Notes: generated from the sequence alone by a model not told the origin. 64,000 bases of DNA from A07HB70 sp964512675 (GCA_964512675.1 CAZEJR010000005.1:1-64000), one strand, 5' to 3'; counted from the stretch's first letter, positions 15,972 through 24,804 are shown. Numbers and translations: made by a program.

Positions 15972-17159
15972 TTACGGCAGGTCGCGCTCGTGACGGAGCG
16001 CGTCGCGGTCGACTTCCGCGACGCTCCGCCGTCCGGACAGCCCCATCGTCAGGTCCAGCTCCGCGAGGAAGTTCTGGAGGACGAACCGCACGCCGCCTGC
16101 GCCCCCGACCGCGAGGCCGTACGCGTAGGGGCGTCCGAGGAACACGCAGTCGGCACCGAGCGCAATCGCCTTGTACGCGTCTTTCGCGCGGCGGACGCCG
16201 CTGTCGAACGTGATCGACACCTCGTCGCCGACCGCGTCGACGACGTCCGGCAGCGCCTCGACGGCGGTGATCGAGCCGTCGACCTGCCGCCCGCCGTGGG
16301 TCGACACCCCGACCGCGTCGGCGCCGTGGTCGACGGCGAGCTCGGCGTCCCGCGGGTCCAGCACGCCCTTGATCACGACCGGAAGGTCCGTGTTGTCGTG
16401 GACGAACTGGAGGTCCTCCCACGTCAACGAGGCGTCGCCGAAGATCTCGAGAAACTCCTCGACCGCCGCCTCCGGGTCCGCCTCCGGCGAGGCGTCCAGC
16501 CGATCGCGGAAGGCGGGGTCGGAGAAGTAGTTCGCCACTCCCTCGCCTTCGAGGAACGGGTAGTACCCCCGCTCGATCAGCCGCTCGCGCCAGCCGAGGA
16601 TCGGCGCGTCGACGGTGACGACGATCGCGTCGTAGCCCGCCGCCTCGGCCCGCGAGAGGAAGCTCCGGGCGATGTCCTCGTCGGAGGACCAGTAGAACTG
16701 GAACAGCTTCGGCGTGTCACCGAGCTCGTCGGCTACCGTCTCCATGTCGGTCGAGGAGAGACTCGACAGACACAGCGGCACGTCGAGGTCTGCTGCCGCC
16801 TCGGCGGTGCCGCGCTCGGCCTCGTCGTGGAGTAGCGACTGGATCCCGAGCGGGGTCAGCCCGACCGGGTACGCGAGCTCCCGCCCCAGCAGGGTCGTCG
16901 AGAGGTCGCGTCGCTCGACCCCACGGAGCATCCGCGGAACGATCCGCCACGCGGAGAAGTCCTGTCCGCGCTCGAACGTCTCCTCGCTCCCCGCGCCGCC
17001 GTGGACGTACGCCCGTCCCTCGGGCGACATCGACTCATGTGCGGCGTCGCGGAGATCCTCGTACCCGACCGGGAACTCGGGCTGCTCGTCCTCCAGCATC
17101 CCCCGTCGGTATATCTCGGTGACACGCTCGTCGCCTAGCCGTGCTGCCCGTTCGGACAT
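15972..17159 (-). CDS. FMN-dependent alpha-hydroxy-acid dehydrogenase (L-lactate dehydrogenase-like)
   Basis: 395-residue TIM-barrel flavoprotein of the LldD/glycolate oxidase family, which oxidises L-2-hydroxy acids such as lactate. The active-site motif S-T-HGGRQVDG (H288) is present, with Thr instead of the usual Asn before the His. FMN phosphate-binding elements are visible in FDSGVRRAKDAYKAIALGA and FLGRPYAYGLAVGG. The ATG at 17159 (MSERAARLG) is preferred to a GTG three codons upstream. The convergent larB suggests a lactate link: racemisation followed by L-lactate oxidation. That link is inference from gene position. Confidence 0.9.
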   Translation of the reverse strand: MSERAARLGDERVTEIYRRGMLEDEQPEFPVGYEDLRDAAHESMSPEGRAYVHGGAGSEETFERGQDFSAWRIVPRMLRGVERRDLSTTLLGRELAYPVGLTPLGIQSLLHDEAERGTAEAAADLDVPLCLSSLSSTDMETVADELGDTPKLFQFYWSSDEDIARSFLSRAEAAGYDAIVVTVDAPILGWRERLIERGYYPFLEGEGVANYFSDPAFRDRLDASPEADPEAAVEEFLEIFGDASLTWEDLQFVHDNTDLPVVIKGVLDPRDAELAVDHGADAVGVSTHGGRQVDGSITAVEALPDVVDAVGDEVSITFDSGVRRAKDAYKAIALGADCVFLGRPYAYGLAVGGAGGVRFVLQNFLAELDLTMGLSGRRSVAEVDRDALRHERDLP

Positions 17160-17190
17160 ACGGCCCACAGTGGCCCGGTGCTACTGAACG

Positions 17191-17343
17191 CTACGGCTCG
17201 ACGGCGTCGTGGGCGGTCACCGGACCGTGTTCCGGACAGACGCCGGCGACTCCGGACGGACTCAGACAGCAGTGGGTCCGCTCCGTCGCGACCAGCCCGG
17301 TCCGGAGACGCCGCCCACACCGCCGGCAGCACGCGTCGCTCAC
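17191..17343 (-). CDS. Candidate 50-aa cysteine-rich zinc-finger-like microprotein
   Basis: From the GTG at 17343 (VSDACCRRCGRRLRTGL) the frame gives three metal-binding-looking clusters: CC-x2-C near the N terminus, a CC pair around residue 25, and CPEH near residue 36, ending ...VTAHDAVEP. Small CxxC proteins of this size are common in haloarchaea. The family was not recognised. The frame is open further upstream, but those residues are Arg/Pro-rich and lack the pattern. It lies upstream of, and on the same strand as, the FMN dehydrogenase, 31 bp before its start, so the two may be co-transcribed. Confidence 0.5.
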   Translation of the reverse strand: MSDACCRRCGRRLRTGLVATERTHCCLSPSGVAGVCPEHGPVTAHDAVEP

Positions 17344-17537
17344 GGCTTCCGTACGGACCGGACGGGTCTCAGTCTGTCGGCGACGTGGTCGGCTCGGCGG
17401 AGAGCCGAGCGGGAGAGCCGAAGCAGCACCCTCCAGTGGACGTCTCTGCCACCTTACCTCTCCGACCGCCAGTCGTCCCGCGGTGCGGCTGTCTGCCCGC
17501 GGTCCGGGCACCGCTCCGGACACCGGTGACGCCCCGT

Positions 17538-18347
17538 TCAGCGCCCCGCGTCGTCCGCCGACAGACGCTCGGCCTCGGCACGGGCAGCCCGGTAGCGCTC
17601 GCGCGCCCACGCGACTGCCGTGTCGGTGTCGTTCAGGACGACGCCGCGCGGCGCCCCGCCGTCGTAGACGGTGACGGCGACGGTCGTCTCGCCGCCGCGT
17701 TCGACCACCGTCACCGCGTACGGCAGGTCACGGTCGGTGACGTACGCCGTGTATCGGTCGTGTTCGAGCAGTTCGACCGCAGTCTCGGGGTCTAACTCCA
17801 GCGCCGAGTCGGCGACCGGTCGTGCCGCGACCGACTCGAACTCCACGCCGTTCTCGACGGCGGCAATCGCGTGGTCGAAGTAGCGCTCGTACACCACCGG
17901 CGTCGTCGCGGCGACCCGGTCGGCCTCGCAGACGGCCTGGACGACGGGTACGCTCACCCGCTCCGGGGCGTGGTCGTTGGCCACACGGACCTCGGCGTCT
18001 CGCAGCACTGCCGGGGGCAGGCACGCGTCGGGTGCCAGGTAGCCGAGCACCGGCGCCGCCGCTGCTACCCCCTCGGTGGCGTCGGCGTAGCGCTCGAACG
18101 CCGCGAGCGCGGCCCGGCCGGCGGCGCTCGCGTGTAGCCGTCCGCCGGTCCGCTCGACGCAGCCGACGGCCTCGAGCTCGCGGACCCCGCGGTCGACCGT
18201 CGAGCGCGCCACCGGGAGGTCGTCGACGAGTGCTGGCTTCGCCGCCGGCTCTGCCGCGAGCCGGGTCAGCAGCCGGTGGCGGTTGGCGAGCACCTCCCGG
18301 AGTTCCGCGCCGTCGTCGCTCACGTGCGTGGTGACGCGACCCCGCAT
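17538..18347 (-). CDS. HTH transcriptional regulator, FilR1/ArsR-like
   Basis: 269 residues. An N-terminal winged helix-turn-helix (about residues 12-75; LTRLAAEPAAKPALVDDLPV, then ARSTVDRGVRELEAVGCV) is followed by an alpha/beta C-terminal domain of the FilR1 (former DUF1724) type common in haloarchaeal regulators, with VYERYFDHAIAAVENGVEFE and YAVTVVERGGETTVAVTVYD. The C-terminal domain probably senses a small ligand, unknown here. The ATG at 18347 was chosen; a GTG at 18323 is an alternative. A target gene cannot be assigned. Confidence 0.82.
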   Translation of the reverse strand: MRGRVTTHVSDDGAELREVLANRHRLLTRLAAEPAAKPALVDDLPVARSTVDRGVRELEAVGCVERTGGRLHASAAGRAALAAFERYADATEGVAAAAPVLGYLAPDACLPPAVLRDAEVRVANDHAPERVSVPVVQAVCEADRVAATTPVVYERYFDHAIAAVENGVEFESVAARPVADSALELDPETAVELLEHDRYTAYVTDRDLPYAVTVVERGGETTVAVTVYDGGAPRGVVLNDTDTAVAWARERYRAARAEAERLSADDAGR

Positions 18348-18395
18348 CAAATGCCTGACTACCGGCCTGTCGCCTCGCCGCTGCCGCCCCGACGC

Positions 18396-19115
18396 TCAGT
18401 CTCCGGCAGCGTCCTCGCTGCGCCCGGCGTCTGTCGGCGCCCGCCGCTCGACGACGCCCGTGGGCCGGACCGTGAGGTCGACCCGCGACGCGCCGGCGGG
18501 AAACTCGACGGCGCCGACGTCCGCTCCCGCCGCCCGCGCCCGACGCCGCTCCCCTGTCGCCGCGAGCACCCACGCCGCCCCGACGACGCAGACGGTCCGT
18601 GCGCCCCCCGACGACACCGGTCCGCCGTCGGTGTCGAGCGACCCGTACAGCGGCAGGGCACCGGAGAGCGACTCGCCGACCGCCTCGTCCTCCGGCGCGT
18701 TCGAGAGCACGACGTCGACCGGACCGCCGCGACACCGGACCCGGACGACGACGGTGTGGGTCGGCGTACACGGGACGACGCCGACGCCGGGCGCGATCGT
18801 GAACCCGTCGGCGTAGAGACCGGCGGCGCGTTCGCGCAGCTCCGCGTCGTCGTGAACCCGCGCGCCCGCCTCACGCATCGCTCGCGGGTACCACGCCGGC
18901 GAGTCGGGCGCGACGCCGAGGTAGCGGTCCGGCGTGAGCCCGTCTGCCTCCAGTCGGCCTGCCAGCCGCTCGGCGTACCCGAACACGACCACGGCCTCGC
19001 CGGCTGCCGCGAGCGCCGCGACGGTCGTCTCCTCGCGGTACAGTTCCACCGTCACCGGCGGCGGGTCGGGCCGCTGCCTCGCGTCTGTCACGCTGCCGTC
19101 GTCTGATCCACTCAT
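18396..19115 (-). CDS. Hypothetical protein (239 aa)
   Basis: Soluble acidic protein, not recognised. Residues 20-110 look like an alpha/beta domain (VTVELYREETTVAALAAAG, EAVVVFGYAERLAGRLEADG, PDRYLGVAPDSPAWYPRAM). The C-terminal half has beta-rich segments (TVVVRVRCRGGPVDVVLSN) and ends in an acidic tail. Codon bias and composition are normal for the genome, so it is very probably a real gene. The ATG at 19115 is preceded, 31-44 bp upstream, by an inverted repeat GATCG-tttt-CGATC (19146-19159) that could be part of its promoter or an operator. It is on the same strand as the regulator, 48 bp upstream of it. Confidence 0.75.
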   Translation of the reverse strand: MSGSDDGSVTDARQRPDPPPVTVELYREETTVAALAAAGEAVVVFGYAERLAGRLEADGLTPDRYLGVAPDSPAWYPRAMREAGARVHDDAELRERAAGLYADGFTIAPGVGVVPCTPTHTVVVRVRCRGGPVDVVLSNAPEDEAVGESLSGALPLYGSLDTDGGPVSSGGARTVCVVGAAWVLAATGERRRARAAGADVGAVEFPAGASRVDLTVRPTGVVERRAPTDAGRSEDAAGD

Positions 19116-19353
19116 GTGCGGGTGGTGTGGTAGTCGTTCCCACGAGATCGTTTTCGATCGCCGGTCAATAGTCTTGTGACCCCGACCGACCCCGTGTCCG
19201 CGGCGGGTCGACCGACGGTCTGTGGGTCCCGCCGGGCCGTGTCGCTACTCCCGGTCGACGCTGTCGCGTGCGCAGCCGGTCGGTCGCGCGGCTACCGCGC
19301 TCGTGCCGTCGAACGGCCCGCCGCGTCCGGGACTGTCCGGGCGGACCGGGGAC

Positions 19354-19899
19354 TCACTGCGGGCTCCAGCCGACGAACTCGTCGCCGGCCTCTATCTCGA
19401 CGCCGAACGCGTCTATGATCCGTCCGAGCGCGAGGTAGCCCGCAGCCGTCGCCGCCGCGCCCGCCAGCGCGCGGTCGTCGAGGTGCTCCGCCAGCGCGCC
19501 GTGGACCTCGTCTGTCACCTCGTCGCGGACGACGGCGCGCGCGTACTCACAGAGCGCCAGCTCCGCCGCGTCGAACGGCGCTGGGTCGTCCTCTGCAACC
19601 GCGGCGAGCTCCTCGCGTGTCAACAGCTCGCCGCCGGCGACGTTGACGTGCTGGTGCCACTCGTAGGCGTTGTCCGTCTCGGCGGCGGTCGCGAGGATGA
19701 CCAGTTCGCGCTCGCGGTCGGTCAGGCCGGAGCTGTCCCACAGCGCGGAGAGGAACGCCCGCAGCCCCTCCAGCACCTCCGGATTGTTCGCCGTCGCGGC
19801 GTAGACGTTGATCGCCTTGCCGGGCTGGAGCGAAGAGACCACGTAGTCGCGGTACTGGTCGTCGACCTCGTCCGGGCCACGGTAGGAGACGCGTGCCAT
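19354..19899 (-). CDS. Carboxymuconolactone decarboxylase (CMD/AhpD-like) family protein
   Basis: 181-residue all-helical CMD-domain protein. The family signature region reads LTDRERELVILATAAETDNAYEW followed by HQHVNVAGGELL. There is no CxxC redox pair, so it is unlikely to be an AhpD-type peroxidase and is closer to 4-carboxymuconolactone decarboxylase-like members, whose key residues are a Glu and His pair such as in EWHQH. The start is the ATG at 19899. No aromatic-degradation genes are nearby, so the substrate is unknown. Confidence 0.82.
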   Translation of the reverse strand: MARVSYRGPDEVDDQYRDYVVSSLQPGKAINVYAATANNPEVLEGLRAFLSALWDSSGLTDRERELVILATAAETDNAYEWHQHVNVAGGELLTREELAAVAEDDPAPFDAAELALCEYARAVVRDEVTDEVHGALAEHLDDRALAGAAATAAGYLALGRIIDAFGVEIEAGDEFVGWSPQ

Positions 19900-19990
19900 G
19901 GCACGGAGCGGTCGGCCCGCCCGATAGCTCTTTGCACGCGCCGCCGCAGTCCCGGACGCTTTTGACGATCGAGACGAATGTCGTGGTGAG

Positions 19991-20116
19991 GTGGCAGTCG
20001 TGCCTGCGACACCACACCTCCCCACAGACGAGGACAGAGAGCACCGCGCTCCGAACATCGACGACATCGTCGACCGTATCCTCGACCGCGACGGCCCGAC
20101 ACCGGTCGTCGCGTAG
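19991..20116 (+). CDS. Candidate 41-aa acidic microprotein
   Basis: GTG at 19991 to TAG at 20116. The peptide is acidic and polar, with HLPTDEDREHRAPNIDDIVD and RILDRDGPTPVVA, unlike chance GC-rich frames, which are basic. CTTTTG at about 19953-19958 lies some 33 bp upstream and could be its TATA box. No homologue was recognised. It occupies most of the gap between the CMD-family gene and the moxR gene. Confidence 0.38.
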   Translation: MAVVPATPHLPTDEDREHRAPNIDDIVDRILDRDGPTPVVA

Positions 20117-20212
20117 GGCGTTCTCTCCGGGACGCCTCCACCCGTCTCGTCGGTGCCGCGACACGTCCGTCCCGGTCGGCTGTCGGGGACGAGGACCGCG
20201 CCGGTCTCCCGG

Positions 20213-21241
20213 TCAGTCGTCGCCGGAGCGGCTCTCGGACGCGTCCGACGGCGCACTCTCACGATCCATTCCGGGCACGTCCACGCGACCGAGGACGTCG
20301 TCGACCACGTCGCCGCGGTCGACGCCCGCGACGCTCGCCTCCGTGTCGAGGACGAGACGGTGGGCCAGCGCCGGACCCGCCGCGCGTCGGACGTCGGCCG
20401 GGACGACGTAGTCCCGTCCGGCGACGACGGCGCGGGCGCGGGCGACCTCGAACAGCCGCTGGACGCCCCGCGGCGAGACGCCGGTCGCGACCCGGTCGTC
20501 CACGCGGGTCGCCCGCCCGAGGTCGACGACGTACGCCCGGAGTTCGCCGTCGACGTGGACGTCCTCCGGCACCTGCTGGAGCGCTCGGACCTCGGCCGGC
20601 GAGAGCAGCGGGTCGACCGTGGGCGCGAGCGTCCGCCGGCGCGCGCGCCGGTCGAGCAGCTCGAGTTCGCCCTCGCGGTCGGGGTAGCCGAGCGCCGTCT
20701 CGACGAGAAACCGGTCGCGCTGGGCCTCCGGAAGCGCGAACGTCCCCTCCTGCTCGACCGGGTTCTGTGTCGCGAGGACGACGAACGGCTCCGGCAGGTC
20801 GTGGGTCTCCCCGTCGACGGTCACCTGTCGCTCCTCCATCGCCTCCAACAGCGCGGCCTGTGTCTTCGGCGGCGCCCGGTTGATCTCGTCCGCGAGGACG
20901 ACGTTCGCGAACACGGGACCGGCGGCGAAGGAGAACTCGCCCGTGTGTTCGTCGTAGACGGTCGTCCCCGTCACGTCAGAGGGGAGCAGGTCCGGAGTGA
21001 ACTGCACACGCGAAAACGAGAGCCCGAGCGCCCGCGCCAGCAGGCGAGCGGTGAGGGTCTTGCCCGTCCCCGGCACGTCCTCGACGAGGACGTGTCCGCG
21101 GGCGAGGACGGCAGCGACCAGCGTCTCCAGCACCTCCCGGTCGACCACGACCGCGCCGCCGACGCGGTCCATCACCGCGCCGCACGTCTTCGCCGCCTCG
21201 GCGGGGTCGGGTCGCGCCGTCCCGCCGCCGTCCTCCGACAT
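20213..21241 (-). CDS. MoxR-family AAA+ ATPase
   Basis: 342-residue MoxR/RavA-type ATPase. It has Walker A EDVPGTGKTLTARLLARAL (GTGKT at about 58-62), Walker B VVLADEINRAPPKTQAALLE, and the MoxR-typical LATQNPVEQEGTFALPEAQ with a C-terminal lid (SPRGVQRLFEVARA). Family members are chaperone-like and work with vWA or DUF58 proteins. It is the last gene on the minus strand of a five-gene cluster with DUF4129, DUF7269, DUF58 and DUF7519 proteins, which supports that pairing. The ATG at 21241 (MSEDGGG) was chosen over a start three codons upstream. Confidence 0.93.
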   Translation of the reverse strand: MSEDGGGTARPDPAEAAKTCGAVMDRVGGAVVVDREVLETLVAAVLARGHVLVEDVPGTGKTLTARLLARALGLSFSRVQFTPDLLPSDVTGTTVYDEHTGEFSFAAGPVFANVVLADEINRAPPKTQAALLEAMEERQVTVDGETHDLPEPFVVLATQNPVEQEGTFALPEAQRDRFLVETALGYPDREGELELLDRRARRRTLAPTVDPLLSPAEVRALQQVPEDVHVDGELRAYVVDLGRATRVDDRVATGVSPRGVQRLFEVARARAVVAGRDYVVPADVRRAAGPALAHRLVLDTEASVAGVDRGDVVDDVLGRVDVPGMDRESAPSDASESRSGDD

Positions 21242-21280
21242 ACCTCTCATCTGGCGGCGATACAGAAGAGCGTGTGGGCG

Positions 21281-22768
21281 TCACGCCCGCAGGAGGAGGA
21301 CGACCGGGACGAGCCCGAGCGCCGCGAGCGCCGCTGCCGGGAGCAGGTCGACGGCGACGGCGCCGCCGACGGCGCCCGCGCCGAGCGCCAGCAGACACCC
21401 GACGCCCCCGACGCAGAGGGCGGCGAGCGTACGACGGCGCTCCAGTGTCCGAACCGCCGGTCGGGCCCCGACCTCGCGCGTGAGGTCCGTCGCGAACCCG
21501 CCGAGGTCCCACGCGACCAGCGCCGCGCCGACACAGCCGACGACCGCGGGCGCGGGCGCACCGACCGGTCCCGCCGTCGCACCGACCAGGAGTGTTCCGC
21601 CGGCGAGCAGCGCCACTCCGCCCCGCCGCCGCGGCAGGAGCCGGACCCGGGCTGCGAGCGGGAGCGCCGCCAGCGCGAGAAGCGCGACCCCGACCAGCAC
21701 AGACACCGCCACCGTCGCGAGGACGGCGACGGCGACCCCCAGCCCGACCGTCAGCGGCTGGTCCGCACGTGCGGCTGCGAGGACGACGAGCGCGGGCGAG
21801 ACGACGACGAGCAGGACCGCGCCGCCGACGAACGGGAGCCCGGCTGTGCCGAGCCACTCGCCCCCGCGCCCGGCGAGGCGGCGCGCGAGGACCGCGCCCG
21901 CCGCCAGCACGAGGGCCGCCGTCCCCGCGAGCGCCAGTGGCACCCGGACGACCCCGCCCGTTGCGAGGGCGGCGAGGCGGACCACGGCGGACGGGAGCGC
22001 CGCCCAGACGTCGCCGGTGAGCCCGACGAGACCGGCGGCACTCAGCCCGACCCAGCCGACCGACCCGACGAGCGCCCCGGCGGTCAGGCCGCGCCGCACA
22101 GCAGTACACCGGCGCTCGACCGCCGGGCGCCGGTCCCGGTCGACCAGCCGCGCGAGCGGGAGCGCCCCGAGCGCGAGCCGTCCCGCGCCCGCCGCGAGGG
22201 CGACCAGCAGCGCGAGTCCGGCGAGCCGTGGCCGGTCGCCCGCAGGCAGGACCACGCCGCCGACGGCCCCCGAGAGGACGGCGAGGAGGCCCGCGACGAG
22301 GAGAACCGGGACCGCGACGACGACGGGTACGACCGCCGCCAGCAGACCCTGCCTGACCGACTCTGTCACCTCGCCGTCGCCGAGGAGCCCGGCCCACGCC
22401 GCCGCGCCGCCCGCCACCGCAAGCGCGGTGCCGAGTGTCACTCCCACGCCGGCGACGGGGTCCGGCGCGAGGACGCCGCTCGCGACGCCGACTGTCGCCA
22501 GCAGCAGGCCGGGGAGAAAGAGTACGTGTGCGCCCGCGCGGACTACGGGACGCTCGCGGTCGAGCATGGCGACGCCTGCGACGGCGAAGCCCGCTCCCGT
22601 CGCCGCGAGGTTCGCAGACGACCCCAGCCCGGCGAGGTGTGTCGTCGCGGCGAGCGCGGCGCCGGCGACAGCCGTCGCGGCGAACAGCGCACCTGCCCGC
22701 GCTCGTCCCTCGTCGCCGACGGCGTCCGCGCGGTCCAGACGCGGCCCGAACGGGACGAACAGGATCAC
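21281..22768 (-). CDS. Large multi-pass membrane protein (DUF7519-like)
   Basis: 495 residues, almost entirely Ala/Val/Leu/Gly helices (a dozen or more likely membrane spans), with short Arg-rich loops such as LVDRDRRPAVERRCTAVRRG. From its position and character it matches the membrane protein usually called DUF7519, found beside DUF58 and MoxR in haloarchaea; the family name is from memory. Its GTG start overlaps the DUF58 stop by four bases (GTGA, 22765-22768), so the two are translationally coupled. The function is unknown; it could anchor the complex in the membrane. Confidence 0.8.
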   Translation of the reverse strand: MILFVPFGPRLDRADAVGDEGRARAGALFAATAVAGAALAATTHLAGLGSSANLAATGAGFAVAGVAMLDRERPVVRAGAHVLFLPGLLLATVGVASGVLAPDPVAGVGVTLGTALAVAGGAAAWAGLLGDGEVTESVRQGLLAAVVPVVVAVPVLLVAGLLAVLSGAVGGVVLPAGDRPRLAGLALLVALAAGAGRLALGALPLARLVDRDRRPAVERRCTAVRRGLTAGALVGSVGWVGLSAAGLVGLTGDVWAALPSAVVRLAALATGGVVRVPLALAGTAALVLAAGAVLARRLAGRGGEWLGTAGLPFVGGAVLLVVVSPALVVLAAARADQPLTVGLGVAVAVLATVAVSVLVGVALLALAALPLAARVRLLPRRRGGVALLAGGTLLVGATAGPVGAPAPAVVGCVGAALVAWDLGGFATDLTREVGARPAVRTLERRRTLAALCVGGVGCLLALGAGAVGGAVAVDLLPAAALAALGLVPVVLLLRA

Positions 22769-24057
22769 GGCGCCCTCCCGACCCGTTCGGCAACGACCGC
22801 GTGGTCGAGCACCAGCGGCAGCGGCGTCCCGCGGCGCCAGTCGACGGCACGGGCGCCCGTCGACCGGACCGCCGCGAGCCGGAGCGCACGGAGCGTCCGT
22901 GCCTGCTGGCCGCTCACCGTGTTACCCGCGAGAACGTCGGGCGCGAGGACACCGACCGGCCGGTCGCGCGCCCCCCACGCCGCGACGGCCTCGACCGGCG
23001 GGTCGTCGAACAGCGGCGAGACGAGGAGGAGCTGTGCGTCCGGCGGCGCACGCGCCGCGACGGCCCGGGCCTGTGTCTCGGTGTCGGGCGCGCCGTCTGG
23101 CACCTCGCTCGCGGTGCGACAGAGCGCGAGTGCCCGCGCCCGGTGGTCCGGCCCGTTTCCTGGCGCGAGGTACGGGAGTCCGCCGCCCTCGGTCGTGTGG
23201 CCGAGAACGGCGACGCCGGCCTCGTCGCCGCTTCCGACGAGGTCGTCGAGCGCCCGGACCGCGCCGTAGGCGCAGCGTTCGGCGGCGGTCGGCCGCCCGC
23301 GTGCCGCGACGACGTGGGTCGGCTCCCGCGCGTCGACGACGACGACGACGCTCCGGGTCCGGCGCTCGCGGTAGTCGACGGTCGCGAGGTCGCCGCGCTT
23401 GGCGTAGTGGCGCCAGTCGACCCGGCTGGCCGGGTCGCCGCGACGGTACTCCCGGACCGAGCGGAACTCGACGCCCGGCCCCGCCTCGTCGCCGGTCTGT
23501 GCGCCGGCGCGGCGCGCCGTCTGGTCGCCGAGCGGCGGCGCGCCGGCGTCGAGCCGGCAGTCGAGACCCGTGTCGCCGGCCGGGTCGACCTGTCCGGTCG
23601 ACACGGCGACACCCGCCAGCCCACGGACCCGCACCCGCGGCGGGTCGACGCGATGCTCGCCGCGCCGCGCCGTGACGGCGTACTCCGCCGTGACCGCCTC
23701 GCCGGGCGCGAGCGAGGCGGCGGCGCGCGGCGTGCCCTCGACGACGCCGAGGGCGTCGGGGACACCGTCGACGACACGGAGGTCGTGGAGCCGTCGCGAC
23801 CCCTCGTTTCGAACCTCGAGCCGCACCCGGACCAGCGCACCCGGCGGTGCGGGCGTCGGCGAGACCTCGCGCTCGGCGACGAGACCCGCGTCTGCGACAC
23901 TCGGCGCCGCGTCCAGCGCGCCGTAGGCGACAAACGCGAGGGGGACGACGCCGGCGGCGACAACCGACGCCTCGCCCGTGGCCACGCCGACACCGACGAG
24001 CACGAGCGTCGCGGCGGCGGCGCCGCGGAGCCGCCGCGACCGGCCCGTCGCGCTCAC
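22765..24057 (-). CDS. DUF58 domain protein
   Basis: 430 residues. Two N-terminal membrane helices (AAAATLVLVGVGVATGEASV, VVAAGVVPLAFVAYGALDA) are followed by a beta-rich region and the DUF58 core with its diagnostic RSVREYRRGDPASRVDWRHYAK motif. A vWA-like segment follows, VVVVVDAREPTHVV, without a full MIDAS (DxSxS is absent; it reads DAREP). DUF58 proteins are the usual partners of MoxR ATPases. The GTG start at 24057 overlaps the stop of the preceding DUF7269 gene, and the stop overlaps the DUF7519 start, both as GTGA. Confidence 0.88.
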   Translation of the reverse strand: MSATGRSRRLRGAAAATLVLVGVGVATGEASVVAAGVVPLAFVAYGALDAAPSVADAGLVAEREVSPTPAPPGALVRVRLEVRNEGSRRLHDLRVVDGVPDALGVVEGTPRAAASLAPGEAVTAEYAVTARRGEHRVDPPRVRVRGLAGVAVSTGQVDPAGDTGLDCRLDAGAPPLGDQTARRAGAQTGDEAGPGVEFRSVREYRRGDPASRVDWRHYAKRGDLATVDYRERRTRSVVVVVDAREPTHVVAARGRPTAAERCAYGAVRALDDLVGSGDEAGVAVLGHTTEGGGLPYLAPGNGPDHRARALALCRTASEVPDGAPDTETQARAVAARAPPDAQLLLVSPLFDDPPVEAVAAWGARDRPVGVLAPDVLAGNTVSGQQARTLRALRLAAVRSTGARAVDWRRGTPLPLVLDHAVVAERVGRAP

Positions 24058-24758
24058 TCGCGGGCCTCCCGCCCCGCCGGCTCGAGCGAGCCGTCTGCTG
24101 CCCGCCTCAGCTCCGCGAGCGACGGGCGCGAGACGGGCGCCGGACGGGGGGCGCTCGCGCCCGGCACCGACGGGAGCCGCTCGTCGGCGACGGCGGCCAC
24201 CGCCGCGGTCGCCCGCCGGATCCGACGCCGCGCGGCACGCTCCGGCCGGAGCCAGTCGCCGAGCCGCCCCCGAAGCGACCGCTCCGGGGGGTCGACCGAC
24301 GCAGCGAGCGCCGCCGCGGCGACGGGGTCGTCGGTCCACGTCCCCGCGTCGAGTTCGCGCTCGACCGCTGCCGGGTCGTCGCCCGCACGTCGCCGGACCG
24401 CGACGAGCGTCGCCCGCAGCGTCGGCCGCACCGTCGCGACGCCGGCTGTGACGCCGCGGTCGCGTGCCGTCTCCGCCGCCTGCTCCACCTGCGCCGCGAA
24501 CGCCCGCCCCGCGAGCGGTCGGTCCGTCGGCGCCCGCTCCGGCGCCCGCTCGACGAACGGACCGTCGGCCGGGTCGTCGACGGGCAGCCACACCCGCGCG
24601 ACGGCGGCGGCGACGGCGAGGAGGCCGACGAGCGCCGCGGCGACCCGCCCGGGGTCGTCCACCGCGGCGCCGCCCCCCGCCGCCCACGCCGCGGCGAGCC
24701 CGACGAGCGACAGGCCGCCGACCACAGCCGCACCGCGGGTCACGCGCCCGAGGTTCAC
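24054..24758 (-). CDS. Membrane protein, DUF7269-like
   Basis: 234 residues. Two N-terminal transmembrane helices (GAAVVGGLSLVGLAAAWAAG and VAAALVGLLAVAAAVARVWL) are followed by a cytosolic, helical, Arg/Ala-rich part with a DPAAVERELDAGTWTDDPVA element. That element is typical of the small haloarchaeal protein between DUF58 and DUF4129 genes (DUF7269, name from memory). The GTG start at 24758 lies 46 bp downstream of the DUF4129 stop, and its end overlaps the DUF58 start. The function is unknown; the membrane topology suggests a scaffold for the DUF58/MoxR pair. Confidence 0.75.
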   Translation of the reverse strand: MNLGRVTRGAAVVGGLSLVGLAAAWAAGGGAAVDDPGRVAAALVGLLAVAAAVARVWLPVDDPADGPFVERAPERAPTDRPLAGRAFAAQVEQAAETARDRGVTAGVATVRPTLRATLVAVRRRAGDDPAAVERELDAGTWTDDPVAAAALAASVDPPERSLRGRLGDWLRPERAARRRIRRATAAVAAVADERLPSVPGASAPRPAPVSRPSLAELRRAADGSLEPAGREARE

Positions 24759-24804
24759 TGCGCGTCTCCGGGCGGGTCGTGAACGGGGGACAGAGTGGTC
24801 ACGA

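Noticed and set aside
20153..23269. Very long plus-strand open frame (over 1000 codons) across the MoxR/DUF7519 genes
   Set aside because: Antisense of real genes; its translation is Arg/Pro-rich with no domain, while the minus-strand products show Walker motifs and membrane helices.
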